The notes under the pieces were generated by a model. It was not told the origin of the DNA. It saw nothing but the letters and a program-made list of their open reading frames with translations, and ran no database searches. From Geminicoccaceae bacterium (GTDB taxonomy: Bacteria; Pseudomonadota; Alphaproteobacteria; Geminicoccales; Geminicoccaceae): 64,000 bases of DNA. The stretch covers positions 62,001 to 126,000 of the forward strand of contig JANQPX010000049.1 in the NCBI GenBank assembly GCA_028285265.1, in the 5' to 3' direction. Position numbers and translations under genes: made by a program. Below, one piece after another: positions 35,990 through 44,421 of the stretch. Numbering within the stretch: position 1 is the first letter of the stretch; the number at the start of each line of letters is the position of its first letter.

Positions 35990-36111
35990 CAGAGTCTGCT
36001 TTGGTCTTCAGGCACGATGCCTGAAAGTTAGAGGATCACTGATCCTCATGTCTCCCGGACGTTAAGCCTCCCTGAATAGCTCCGCCGGGCCGTTGTGCCC
36101 GGCTTTTTTTT
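35990..36111 (+). ncRNA. Candidate trans-acting small RNA with three hairpins
   Basis: Two tight hairpins stand in series: TTCAGGCA/TGCCTGAA (36007-36014 with 36018-36025) and GAGGATC/GATCCTC (36031-36037 with 36041-36047). A single-stranded part with TCTCCC (36051-36056) and CCTCCC (36068-36073) follows. The third hairpin, at 36084-36103, ends in eight T's. A TTGACT at 35961-35966 could be the -35 box, though no strong -10 box was seen. Pyrimidine-rich CUCCC loops and a terminal intrinsic terminator are hallmarks of Hfq-bound alphaproteobacterial sRNAs that block ribosome-binding sites. No protein is encoded. The 5' end is an estimate. Confidence 0.6.
36084..36111 (+). terminator. Rho-independent terminator
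   Basis: GCCGGGC (36084-36090) and GCCCGGC (36097-36103) pair over a 6-base loop and are followed directly by eight T's (36104-36111). No coding gene ends just upstream on this strand, so it should end the candidate small RNA. Confidence 0.85.
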
Positions 36112-36416
36112 CATGGTCCCTTGGTTTGCCACATCAGTTGGCTCATTGAGCCCGACAGCGAAATACGCGAACCTACATGTTGTCGCTGTGTTGCCCTGGT
36201 TGGAGATAACAGCGATCCGTGGATCTCTAAGTCACCTAGACATGACTTTGAGCGTTTTCGAGCGGTTAGTGGACTTCTATCGCCACATGCTCGCACGTCT
36301 TGGCTACTGCTCGATGGATGAGGTCGGCGAATGGGCCCATACTTAGGCGTTCATTGAAGGGGGGGAGATTGAACGACTTACGGACAGGGCGAATAGGGGA
36401 AGGGTCAGCAGATTAT

Positions 36417-37493
36417 TCAATCAAGAGCCAATCGCTCACTAACCCAAGGCAGAACAGTAGTCTCAAGCCGCTCACCGACGCGCTCGCGGTGATCTCCCGA
36501 ATAAACGTCCAAGAGATGGGGAATGCGTTCCATGCCGAGACGCTGCGAGAACTCGAGCGTTCCGACCGGGATGTGCAAAAATTGATCGCCAAGGCCAACG
36601 CCGAGAGCTAATCCACGCAAACGACGAAGCTCTGCTCGCGCCTCCCGCACCTGACGCAAAGGTAAGGTGTCGAGGTAGCGGTCATAAGCAAAATCGTCGA
36701 GCACGATCTCGCCGCCGACAATGTCGAATGGGAAGCTGCCGTAGACTGGATGAGCGCCCGGGTCTGGGATAAAGGCGGTGACAACACCAAGAGCGGCGAT
36801 TGGATAAAAGTCTCGGCTCGCCAGGAGATCTTCAATATCCTGTTGGGTGGTGACTTCAGCAGCACGCTTCCAAGCATCATTGCCAAAGCTAAAGTCATCG
36901 TTAGCAGCCAGGCAGCAGGGGCTCAGCGCCCAAACGACCGAGAAAATGCCGGGATGACTCATCGCCAGGTGTAATGCGCCATAGCCGCCCATCGAATGGC
37001 CAACGATGGCGCGGCTGTCGCTGTTAGCCAAGGTTCGAAACCGTTCATCGACGAAGCTGATAAGGTCATCGGCAATGTAATCACCCCAATGACCGCTCAC
37101 CGGTGAGTTTCGATAAAAGCCCCCACCGTACTTGTTCCCGCCGTTAGGCATCACCACCAATAACTCCGGGATCTTTCCTGCCCTGATCAGGCGGTCGAGA
37201 GCCGAGGGCACATCGAAATGGTCAAGCCAGACTTTGTGACTGTCAAAGATTCCATGCAGCAAGACGATCAGGGGAAAATGGCGATCTGGCTGCTTATCGT
37301 AACCTGGTGGGAGGTAAACAGCGGCGCCTTGTGAGTCAGGGGTATCAAGCAAGTTGCCTGCCAAAGCTGGCGCTGGCACGTCGATTTGAACCACACGACC
37401 GCCAGCATCACTCGGCGATTGGGCGATTGAGACGCCGGAGGTTGCAAACAGGACGAGTGTTTGGAATAGAAAAGCAGCCAATGCTTGCTGCAT
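36417..37493 (-). CDS. Exported esterase of the alpha/beta-hydrolase fold (EstD/antigen 85-like)
   Basis: 358 residues with a signal peptide (about 1-24, MQQALAAFLFQTLVLFATSG ending SIAQ). The oxyanion-hole region is FPLIVLLHGIFDS. The nucleophile elbow is AIVGHSMGGYGALHLAM. The His appears to be in VYSGDHRERVG near the C-terminus. The ATG at 37493 has AAGGG upstream; earlier in-frame starts would precede the signal peptide by more than 30 residues. The family includes feruloyl esterases, S-formylglutathione hydrolases and mycolyltransferases. Periplasmic location suggests an ester-cleaving or scavenging role. Neighbours give no clue. Confidence 0.82.
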   Translation of the reverse strand: MQQALAAFLFQTLVLFATSGVSIAQSPSDAGGRVVQIDVPAPALAGNLLDTPDSQGAAVYLPPGYDKQPDRHFPLIVLLHGIFDSHKVWLDHFDVPSALDRLIRAGKIPELLVVMPNGGNKYGGGFYRNSPVSGHWGDYIADDLISFVDERFRTLANSDSRAIVGHSMGGYGALHLAMSHPGIFSVVWALSPCCLAANDDFSFGNDAWKRAAEVTTQQDIEDLLASRDFYPIAALGVVTAFIPDPGAHPVYGSFPFDIVGGEIVLDDFAYDRYLDTLPLRQVREARAELRRLRGLALGVGLGDQFLHIPVGTLEFSQRLGMERIPHLLDVYSGDHRERVGERLETTVLPWVSERLALD

Positions 37494-37628
37494 CGTCACA
37501 ATCCCTTGCGATTCTCTCTCTCTTATGGAGGCGTGTCGGTACCCTAACAAAAGCCTTGAACGGTCAGCAAGAGCAGCGCCCAAGTTGGTCATGAGGCTTG
37601 CTCAGTGTCAGGGCGACCGGAGGTGCTG

Positions 37629-38354
37629 TTACTGGTTGCCTTTGGTGTCGTACTCGTCATGCAGCTTGACCCAGCTCATTGTACCGGTCTCATTGCGGCC
37701 TTTGGGTGTTAGGTCGAGCCAGCTGAAGGCGCCAATCATTGGTTCGTCGCCGCGGAAGTAGGTCGAATAGGTGTGGAAGATCTCGCCCTTCTCGGACTTG
37801 GCGAAGATGCTTGTGCCGTGCATGTCCTCGCTATTCTTGATGACGGTGCCGTAGTTATAGATGGCGCGGCCAGCTTCGAGGACCTCCTTCGTAAATGAGA
37901 CTCCGAAGTCGTAGTTGAAGTCCGTGCCGTTGGAGGAGACCCAGGCGAAGGTCCAGCCAAGACGCCGTTTGACTTGCTCGATGCGCTCTTGTGGTGCCCT
38001 CGAGATCGCGGCAAACGACAGATCGGCCTGCTCGAAATGCAGGCGTGCAGCATCAACATGATCGGCGATGAAGGAGCATCCTGGGCAAATGTGATCGGAC
38101 CCCGGGGCCAGCATGAAATGGTACACGGCAAGCTGGTTGCGCCCCTGGAAAAGATCCGAAAGTGAGCAAGGGCCATCCGGACCTTTAAACACATAGGGCT
38201 TCTCGATCTTGACCCAGGGCAATTTCCTGCGCTCCTCGCGGAGGGCATCGAGTTCACGGGTTAAGGCTTTCTCTTTGGCCAAATGGGCTTTGCGCGCTTC
38301 AATCCATTTCTCGGAAGATACGACGCTGGTCGGGGTGAGAGGACTGGTCGTCAT
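37629..38354 (-). CDS. DUF899 thioredoxin-like protein
   Basis: 241 residues with the typical start SSEKWIEARKAHLAKEKALTRELDALREERRKLPWVKIEKPYVF. The middle, LAVYHFMLAPGSDHICPGCSFIADHVDAARLHFEQADLSFAAISRAP, holds a C-x-x-C motif (CPGC) in a thioredoxin fold. The end is YFRGDEPMIGAFSWLDLTPKGRNE. The protein is predicted cytosolic. Function in the family is mostly uncharacterised, probably a disulfide or redox role. GGAG precedes the ATG at 38354. Confidence 0.88.
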   Translation of the reverse strand: MTTSPLTPTSVVSSEKWIEARKAHLAKEKALTRELDALREERRKLPWVKIEKPYVFKGPDGPCSLSDLFQGRNQLAVYHFMLAPGSDHICPGCSFIADHVDAARLHFEQADLSFAAISRAPQERIEQVKRRLGWTFAWVSSNGTDFNYDFGVSFTKEVLEAGRAIYNYGTVIKNSEDMHGTSIFAKSEKGEIFHTYSTYFRGDEPMIGAFSWLDLTPKGRNETGTMSWVKLHDEYDTKGNQ

Positions 38355-38754
38355 GGTGATGTCTCCTCTGATGGTATGGTCGTGCTGGTAGAACCGGGAC
38401 CGAGCGCCTGTTCGGCAGGCCTGGCTAATGCAGCGCTCATCATGATGTCCATCGTCGTGCGCAACCGATCGACAATCTATTCGTCGCCCGGCAGTGCGTT
38501 GCGGGCTGGCCGCTTTGGAGGGCAGACTGCAGCGCCATTACGGCGAAGGTCGGCGTAGCAGCGATATCGTGCAGTCACCTAAATCGCTGACTGGTCTCTC
38601 GCTTCCGCCAGCTATCAAAGCGGAGGGGTGGCGAGGCGAAAAGGCTTGGTTGCGCATAACATGTCGACTTCCGTTCGGCGTGCTGTTTCATCGCGTATAG
38701 ATAGGCTACGACCGAACATCGAATGACGAGAGTGACAAATGTGACGGGATTTTA
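38355..38754. other. Intergenic region, no gene seen
   Basis: 400 bases between two divergent genes. It should hold both promoters, but I could not place them. Short open frames on both strands look random. Confidence 0.4.
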
Positions 38755-39975
38755 GTGGACGCACTCATCACAGCGGCGGCGCGGGCACTCGCTGCAGGTG
38801 ATCTACTCGGTGCCCTGAATCGGGTCGCACTCCGTGACGATGCACCAGCACTGGCTCTTCGCGGCATCGTCATGGCGCGGTTGGGCGAACTGGAACAAGC
38901 GAAGATTCTTCTGCGGCGGGCTGCGCGTTTGTTTGGTCCTGGGGAGGCAGTCGCCCAGGCGCGTTGTGTCGTCGCGGAAGCTGAGATCGCTCTCGCGTCA
39001 CGCGATCTCGCTTGGCGTCCCAAGGCGCTCGAAGCGGCAGCTGCAACGCTCAAACAGCGCGGCGACCAAGTCAACGCTACTTATGCTAGCTGCCTCATCA
39101 TTCGGCGTCTCCTCCTGATCGGACACTTGGACGATGCTGAGGAGCAGCTTGCCCGCCTTGATCCCGCGATGCTCCCACCCGCATTGTGCGCTGCCCATGA
39201 ATTGGTCGTGGCAGGCATCGCGCTGCGGCGCCTAAGGACAAGACCGGCTAAGGCAGCCCTTGTAAGGGCAAAAGCTGCTGCGCAGAAGGCGGGCATAGAG
39301 CCGCTTCTCGCAGAAGTCGACAAGGCGTGGAATCTGTTAACTGGGCCGGCAGCACGGCTTATCGCGCGGGGCCAGGAACATCCTCTTAGGCTTGACGGTG
39401 TGGAAGATCTTCTCGCCTCGGACAAGGTGATTGTGGATGCTTGCCAATATGTGGTGCGTAAGAACGCCAGGGTGATGTCGCTTGCATCTCGCCCCGTTCT
39501 GTTCGCATTGGTACGTGCGCTTGGCGAGGCATGGCCGGACGATGTGCCAAGGGCCGAGCTTCTCGCAAAGGCATTTGGGGCGAAGCACGCTGATGAGTCT
39601 CATCGTGTCCGTCTGCGTGTGGAAATCGGACGGCTGCGTGCGGCGCTTCGTGGTTTTGCCAAACTGAGTGCGACGAGGAACGGTTTCGCCTTGGCGCCGG
39701 ATGGGGCCAATGAAATCGTCGTGCTTGCACCAACGGTCGACGAGCGGCACGGTGCTGTGCTTGCCTTGCTTTCCGACGGGGAATTCTGGTCGAGTTCCGC
39801 TCTGGCGCTGGCACTGGGTACCAGTCAGAGGACGGTGCAGCGAGCACTCGAAACCCTCCTCGAGACTGGCAAGGTCCAGTCGTTCGGTCAGGGACGGGCC
39901 CGCCGGTGGATGGCCTCACCACTGCCAGGTTTCGCGACGATCTTGTTACTCCCAGGCCCACTCCCCAGTGCCTAG
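38755..39975 (+). CDS. Regulator with repeat-type N-terminus and helix-turn-helix C-terminus
   Basis: 406 residues from a GTG at 38755. The first half is helical and alanine-rich, with repeated hairpins (AARALAAGDLLGALNRVA, ARLGELEQAKILLRRAARLFG) like TPR units. Residues about 215-300 read like an SARP/OmpR-type winged region (PVLFALVRALGEAWPDDVPRAELLAKAFG, then SHRVRLRVEIGRLRAALRGFAKL). The C-terminus has a second helix-turn-helix, SSSALALALGTSQRTVQRALETLLETGKVQSFGQGRARRW. It is followed 31 bases later by the beta-propeller gene, which it probably controls. The family has no assigned signal. Confidence 0.75.
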   Translation: MDALITAAARALAAGDLLGALNRVALRDDAPALALRGIVMARLGELEQAKILLRRAARLFGPGEAVAQARCVVAEAEIALASRDLAWRPKALEAAAATLKQRGDQVNATYASCLIIRRLLLIGHLDDAEEQLARLDPAMLPPALCAAHELVVAGIALRRLRTRPAKAALVRAKAAAQKAGIEPLLAEVDKAWNLLTGPAARLIARGQEHPLRLDGVEDLLASDKVIVDACQYVVRKNARVMSLASRPVLFALVRALGEAWPDDVPRAELLAKAFGAKHADESHRVRLRVEIGRLRAALRGFAKLSATRNGFALAPDGANEIVVLAPTVDERHGAVLALLSDGEFWSSSALALALGTSQRTVQRALETLLETGKVQSFGQGRARRWMASPLPGFATILLLPGPLPSA

Positions 39976-40006
39976 GATGAGCAGCCAATCGTAAAGGAAG
40001 GTCAGC

Positions 40007-40639
40007 ATGAAACGATCGACAGCCGAAATCCTCCGGGAGTATGGCCCCTTTGCTGACGGCGAAGGCGTTCACGGGGTGTCTTTCGATGGTCAGCGGGTGT
40101 GGTTCGCGTCTGATGAGAAGCTAACAGCATTCGATCCAGAGAGTGGTGAGATGCTGCGCTCAATCGAGATCCCAGCTGATGCCGGTACAGCCTTCGATGG
40201 CGAGCATTTGTTTCAGATCGCTGAGGACAGGATCCAGAAGATTGATCTAAAGACCGGTGCGGTGCTTGCCACGATCCCGGCACCTGGCGGGGGTGAGGAC
40301 TCGGGCCTCGCCTGGGCGGAAGGCGCCCTTTGGGTCGGGCAGCATCGAAGCCGAAAGATTCATCAGGTCGACCCGGAGACCGGCAAGATCCTACGCACCA
40401 TCGATTCGGACCGCTTTGTTACAGGCGTGACCTGGCATGACAATGAGCTATGGCATGGCACCTGGGAGGGAGACAAAAGCGAGCTTCGGAGGATCGATTC
40501 ACGGACCGGCGATGTTCTAGAGAAGGTGGACATGCCGCCAAACATCGTTGTGTCAGGCCTCGAGTCTGATGGGCGCGATCGCTTCTTTTGCGGCGGGGGC
40601 AATAGCGGCAAAGTCCGAGTCGTCCGCCGCCCCCGATAG
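40007..40639 (+). CDS. Small beta-propeller protein (YncE/glutaminyl-cyclase-like)
   Basis: 210 residues, no signal peptide. It is made of repeated blades such as GVSFDGQRVWFASDEKLTAFDPESGEMLRSIEIP, GLAWAEGALWVGQHRSRKIHQVDPETGKILRTID and GVTWHDNELWHGTWEGDKSELRRIDSRTGDVLEKV. These W-x-G/A...D-P-x-T-G-x-x-L repeats are those of SMP-30/PQQ-like propellers. Four to five blades are visible, which is short for a closed ring, so it may dimerise. It follows the regulator gene on the same strand. An enzymatic activity cannot be assigned. Confidence 0.72.
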   Translation: MKRSTAEILREYGPFADGEGVHGVSFDGQRVWFASDEKLTAFDPESGEMLRSIEIPADAGTAFDGEHLFQIAEDRIQKIDLKTGAVLATIPAPGGGEDSGLAWAEGALWVGQHRSRKIHQVDPETGKILRTIDSDRFVTGVTWHDNELWHGTWEGDKSELRRIDSRTGDVLEKVDMPPNIVVSGLESDGRDRFFCGGGNSGKVRVVRRPR

Positions 40640-40800
40640 TGGATGTCAGTTGACGAAAGAGCCGATCCGGAAGCGCTACTTTACGAGACCCTTTTTAGGC
40701 TTTGCCTGGCGCGCGACACGGCAACCAGTCCGAATCGATATCTTCACGCCATTCGGCCAGTTCAACGCTTTCGAGCGTCAAAGTGTCATGCGCACTGCAG

Positions 40801-43482
40801 TCACTTTCCAAGGTCGAGGCTCACTTTGACGATCGAAGGATCATCCGGCACCGAGTTTGTGTTGAAGCCTAGCTTCGAGCAGAGCGACAGCATCCGCTTG
40901 TTCTTCCTCAGAACCTCACCGTAGAGCTCGCCAATGCCACGTGCTTTCGCATAGGCGATCAGCCGCTCCATCATCAGCCGCCCGAGGCCCTTGCCGGTCA
41001 GTTCTTGGCCAACGATGATCGCATATTCGGCACGCTCATTATCGGGATCGGCAGCAAGACGGGCGACCCCACCGATTGCAGCCATGCCAGGAGCGCTCTC
41101 GTCGACGAGCACCAGCGCCATCTCGCGATCGTAGTCAATCTGGGTAAAACGCGCGGCCATGACGTGGGAGAGCGTCTTCATTGGCATGAAGAAGCGGAGC
41201 TGGATCTCTTCAGGCGTGAGTTTCGTGAAGCCGAGATGGAAGGCAGGTTCGTCTTCGGGGCGGACAGGACGAAGGGTGAAGGTGCGGCCATCCCTTGCTC
41301 TAACCGTTTCTTCCAGGTCCTTTGGATACGGGCGGATTGCAAGACGCTCTTGGCCCTTGCGCTCCGTCGGTGTCAGTTTCACGCGCACGTCGAGCGCGAT
41401 GACGCCGAAGTCGTCGGCGAGCAGCGGGTTGATATCCAGTTCGTCGATTTCGGGGTGATCGCTCACCAACTGAGCAATCTTGATCAGTGTCGCTGCTACG
41501 GCATCGAGCGCAGCGGCCGGTCGGTCGCGATAGCCCTTCAGGAGACGATGGATGCGTGTCCGGCTCATGACCTCATAGGCGAGTCGCATGTTCAGAGGCG
41601 GCATGGCCAGGGCCTTGTCGTCCATCACCTCGACTGCGGTGCCGCCCTGGCCGAACAGGATCATTGGGCCGAAGGTCGAATCGGAGATCATGCCAACGAT
41701 CAGTTCATGGGCACCGGGTCTGCGGATCATCGGCTGCACGCTGAAGCCGTCGATGTTAGCGTCTGGCATGGCCGTGCGTACCCGCTCGAGCATGGCGGTG
41801 GCTGCTTCTTCGACATGACCAGGACCGAACAGATCGAGAGCCACACCGCCGACGTCACTCTTGTGCAGAATGTCATCGGACAGGATTTTAATCGCGACAC
41901 CGCCGCCGAATTCGGTGGCAAGTTTAGCCGCGTCACGTGGGGTTGCTGCCGTCAGAGTCTTGGCTGTCGGGATGTCGTAAGCCTCCATGAGCGTTTTGGC
42001 AGCGGGTTCGTTCAACCAAGTCTTGCCCGTCTCCAGCGCTCCCTCGATTAGGCTTCGGGCCACTGCCAGATCAGGCGTTAAATCTTCCGGCATCGAGGGT
42101 GGCGTCTCCATCAGTGTTGTCTGATTACGACGGTAGGCGACGAGCTGCATGAAGGCATTGACCGCGTCTTCGGGCGTTTCGAAGGTCGGAACCTTGTGAC
42201 CGATAAACGCCTGCCTTGCTGGGAGTGCGGCTCCATCTCCGAGCCAACTGGTGAGGATTGGCAGCTTTGGATTTCCGATCGCCGCGATCACGGCTTCACC
42301 GGCCTCTTTTGGTGACGTGACTGCGGTCGGGCAGTTGATCGCCAGCACGGCGTCCACAGCGGGATCTGAGATCACCGCCTTGAGCGCGTGTGCGTACCGT
42401 TCGGGCGGAGCGTCGCCGATGATGTCGACCGGGTTCGTCTTGGACCAGGTCGGCGGCAGGTGTTGATCGAGCAGTGCAATCGTCTCGGGGTCGAGCTTCG
42501 CCAGATTTCCGCCGTGGTCCATGAGTGCATCAGTCGCCATCACGCCGACGCCGCCGCCATTGGTGACGATGGCGATACGGTCCCCCTCCGGCGGTTTGAC
42601 CATGGAGAGGGTTTGCACCGCGTCAAAAAGCTCCTCCAGGTGAATAACCCGAAGCATGCCAGCACGCCTAAACGCAGTGTCATAAACATCGTCAGCGCCT
42701 GCAAGCGCTCCTGTGTGCGAAGCCGCAGCGCGCGCGCCTTCGGGGTGTCGGCCGGCTTTGACCACCACCACTGGCTTCATGCGCGCGGCAGCCCGGCCCG
42801 CGGACATGAACTTTCGCGCGTCTGTGATCGCCTCGATGTAGAGAAGAATGGCGCTGGTACCAGAGTCGTTGGCGAGATAGTCAAGCATGTCACCGAAATC
42901 GACGTCGCTCATATCACCAAGCGCCACGGCGTGAGAAAAGCCAATGCCTCGGCTGGTCGCCCAATCCAGGACGGACGTCACCACGGCGCCCGACTGCGCG
43001 ACGAAAGCGAGCTCCCCAGGCTTTGGGGAGAGATGGGCGAAGCTCGCGTTCAAGCCAATACCGGGAACCAACGTACCTAGACAGTTCGGGCCGACAATGC
43101 GAAGCAGGTGCGGTCTGGCAGCCTCCAGCATTGATTGCCGGAGACTTCGGCCGTCGGCGCCCGGCTCGTCGAGCCCGGCGGTGATCACCACCGCCGCCTT
43201 GGTGCCCTTGGCTCCGAGTTCACTGATGATTCCGGGTACGGTTGCGGGCGGCGTTGCGATCACCGCGAGATCAGGCACCAACGGCAGGCTCTCGATGCTC
43301 TGGTGGGTAAGAACGCCCTGGATCGAGCGATGCTTCGGATTGACTGGCATGACCGGGCCATCGAAACCACCGCTGAACAGGTTCTTCGCTAGCACCGCGC
43401 CGACCGAAGCTTGCCGCTTGCTTGCTCCGACCAAGGCTATCGAGCCAGGTTTGAACAGTTTGTCCAAATTGCGGATCGTCAT
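40801..43482 (-). CDS. NDP-forming acyl-CoA synthetase fused to a GNAT acetyltransferase
   Basis: 893 residues, built like Pat/AcsA-regulating proteins. The N-terminal CoA-binding domain has FKPGSIALVGASKRQASVGAVLAKN, the central ligase domain IVGPNCLG and ASHTGAL with His256, the expected phospho-acceptor. An ATP-grasp domain follows (MEAYDIPTAKTLTAATP, about 500-720). The last 150 residues are a GNAT fold (TLRPVRPEDEPAFHLGF, then AEYAIIVGQELTGKGLGRLMMERLI). Known homologues acetylate acetyl-CoA synthetase, and some keep acyl-CoA ligase activity. Here the ligase His is present, so both activities are possible. GGGAAG precedes the ATG at 43482. Confidence 0.88.
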   Translation of the reverse strand: MTIRNLDKLFKPGSIALVGASKRQASVGAVLAKNLFSGGFDGPVMPVNPKHRSIQGVLTHQSIESLPLVPDLAVIATPPATVPGIISELGAKGTKAAVVITAGLDEPGADGRSLRQSMLEAARPHLLRIVGPNCLGTLVPGIGLNASFAHLSPKPGELAFVAQSGAVVTSVLDWATSRGIGFSHAVALGDMSDVDFGDMLDYLANDSGTSAILLYIEAITDARKFMSAGRAAARMKPVVVVKAGRHPEGARAAASHTGALAGADDVYDTAFRRAGMLRVIHLEELFDAVQTLSMVKPPEGDRIAIVTNGGGVGVMATDALMDHGGNLAKLDPETIALLDQHLPPTWSKTNPVDIIGDAPPERYAHALKAVISDPAVDAVLAINCPTAVTSPKEAGEAVIAAIGNPKLPILTSWLGDGAALPARQAFIGHKVPTFETPEDAVNAFMQLVAYRRNQTTLMETPPSMPEDLTPDLAVARSLIEGALETGKTWLNEPAAKTLMEAYDIPTAKTLTAATPRDAAKLATEFGGGVAIKILSDDILHKSDVGGVALDLFGPGHVEEAATAMLERVRTAMPDANIDGFSVQPMIRRPGAHELIVGMISDSTFGPMILFGQGGTAVEVMDDKALAMPPLNMRLAYEVMSRTRIHRLLKGYRDRPAAALDAVAATLIKIAQLVSDHPEIDELDINPLLADDFGVIALDVRVKLTPTERKGQERLAIRPYPKDLEETVRARDGRTFTLRPVRPEDEPAFHLGFTKLTPEEIQLRFFMPMKTLSHVMAARFTQIDYDREMALVLVDESAPGMAAIGGVARLAADPDNERAEYAIIVGQELTGKGLGRLMMERLIAYAKARGIGELYGEVLRKNKRMLSLCSKLGFNTNSVPDDPSIVKVSLDLGK

Positions 43483-43857
43483 GGCTTCTTCCCAACTTGT
43501 CGGCCCGATCAGGAATGGCGTAGGGCCATACGGCTCTATCGCCCTTGAGCGAGATCAAATGTTGATGTTTCGATTGCTGAAAGTTGACCGATGCCAAATC
43601 TGAGCACGTTTGGATCATGCGCGAAGAACCCTGCTTCTTCGATTTATGAGACCGAGGTTGCGCGCTTGAATCGATCAGCACATTATTTTGCTGCGAAAGG
43701 TTATGCCTTCGAAGTGTCGGCGCCCTTAGATTGAAGGTCTCGATGGCCACGAACTAGCCGTCTGATCTGACAGATAGAAACTCGCCTTTAGGGCCTTCAG
43801 GCGAGATCAGGTGCGAGAAGCGGTACGACCACGCCCGTGTGATCGCCGGGATTGTCG
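43483..43857. other. Intergenic region with one hairpin
   Basis: 375 bases without a gene. CTCGCCT (43781-43787) and AGGCGAG (43799-43805) form a 7-bp stem close to the stop of the NTF2-like gene. There is no T-run, and its role is unclear. Confidence 0.4.
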
Positions 43858-44265
43858 TCATGTCTTGGCGTGATCAGTCCCCTCACTGCCTGCGGTCGTG
43901 TAAACAGATGGGATGTCCCAAGCTTCGACGATACGACTGTTGACGAAACGCCAAACGACGACAACGTCTAAGGCGATCGACTGGCCCTGCTTGGTGAACC
44001 TATCTTGAGCGTGAACGACAACCAGTTCATCTCCAATAGCCGTAGCCGAGAGCGGTTGAACCTTGAACGTTCCACCCGACATTGCGCCGATTTTTTCGAA
44101 GAAGGTTTGGAGCCCTTCTAAGCCAAAGTAGTCGCCCTGGATGTCAGGAAGTTTGGGATTAAAGAAATGCCAGACAAAATCTTGAGCGAAGAGATCGACT
44201 GCAGCGGCTAAATTGAAAAGATCCAGCTGCTTAAGCAATTGAATATTAGGGTGCTCTTCAACCAT
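43858..44265 (-). CDS. NTF2/SnoaL-like protein
   Basis: 135 residues with the small cone-shaped fold. It begins VEEHPNIQLLKQLDLFNLAAAVDLFAQDFVWHFFNPKLPDIQGDYFGLEGLQTFFEKIG and ends DVVVVWRFVNSRIVEAWDIPS. The DFVWHFFNP segment and the Asp-x-W-Asp end match the pattern of ketosteroid-isomerase-like proteins. It could be an isomerase, a hydrolase or simply a binding protein. The start at 44265 has TGGAGC upstream; longer starts lack homology. It stands alone, close to a tandem direct repeat. Confidence 0.78.
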   Translation of the reverse strand: MVEEHPNIQLLKQLDLFNLAAAVDLFAQDFVWHFFNPKLPDIQGDYFGLEGLQTFFEKIGAMSGGTFKVQPLSATAIGDELVVVHAQDRFTKQGQSIALDVVVVWRFVNSRIVEAWDIPSVYTTAGSEGTDHAKT

Positions 44266-44364
44266 GATTGAGCTCCATTTAACGCGGAAGACTTTAATCA
44301 ACTTTACGCGTATCGGATGCGATCCAGATTGCGCTGCATCAATCGTGCAGTGATAAGACACCTT

Positions 44365-44402
44365 TAGTGCAGTCAGAGTAAGCTAGTGCAGTCAGAGTAA
44401 GC
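44365..44402. repeat. Tandem 19-bp direct repeat
   Basis: TAGTGCAGTCAGAGTAAGC occurs twice with no spacer, at 44365-44383 and 44384-44402. It lies in the 156-base gap between the NTF2-like and nitroreductase genes. It could be a doubled regulator-binding site or replication slippage. Confidence 0.8.
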
Positions 44403-44421
44403 GCGATCGGACGACAAGGGC

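Larger units (their letters stand above)
35361..36416. other. Long intergenic region holding a candidate small RNA
   Basis: 1,056 bases without a supportable protein gene; the open frames present are short and unlike proteins. The stretch carries the predicted small RNA and terminator at 35990-36111, described separately. Confidence 0.55.

Noticed and set aside
35545..36346. Several frames of 60-100 codons in the long gap
   Set aside because: They overlap each other on both strands, lack good starts and do not look like proteins; the hairpins and terminator indicate an RNA instead.
41005..42051. A 348-codon plus-strand frame opposite the acyl-CoA synthetase gene
   Set aside because: It is an antisense shadow of a gene with a full set of domain motifs.
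43781..43805. A stem near the end of the NTF2-like gene as terminator
   Set aside because: Seven pairs with an 11-base loop and no T-run; not enough for an intrinsic terminator.
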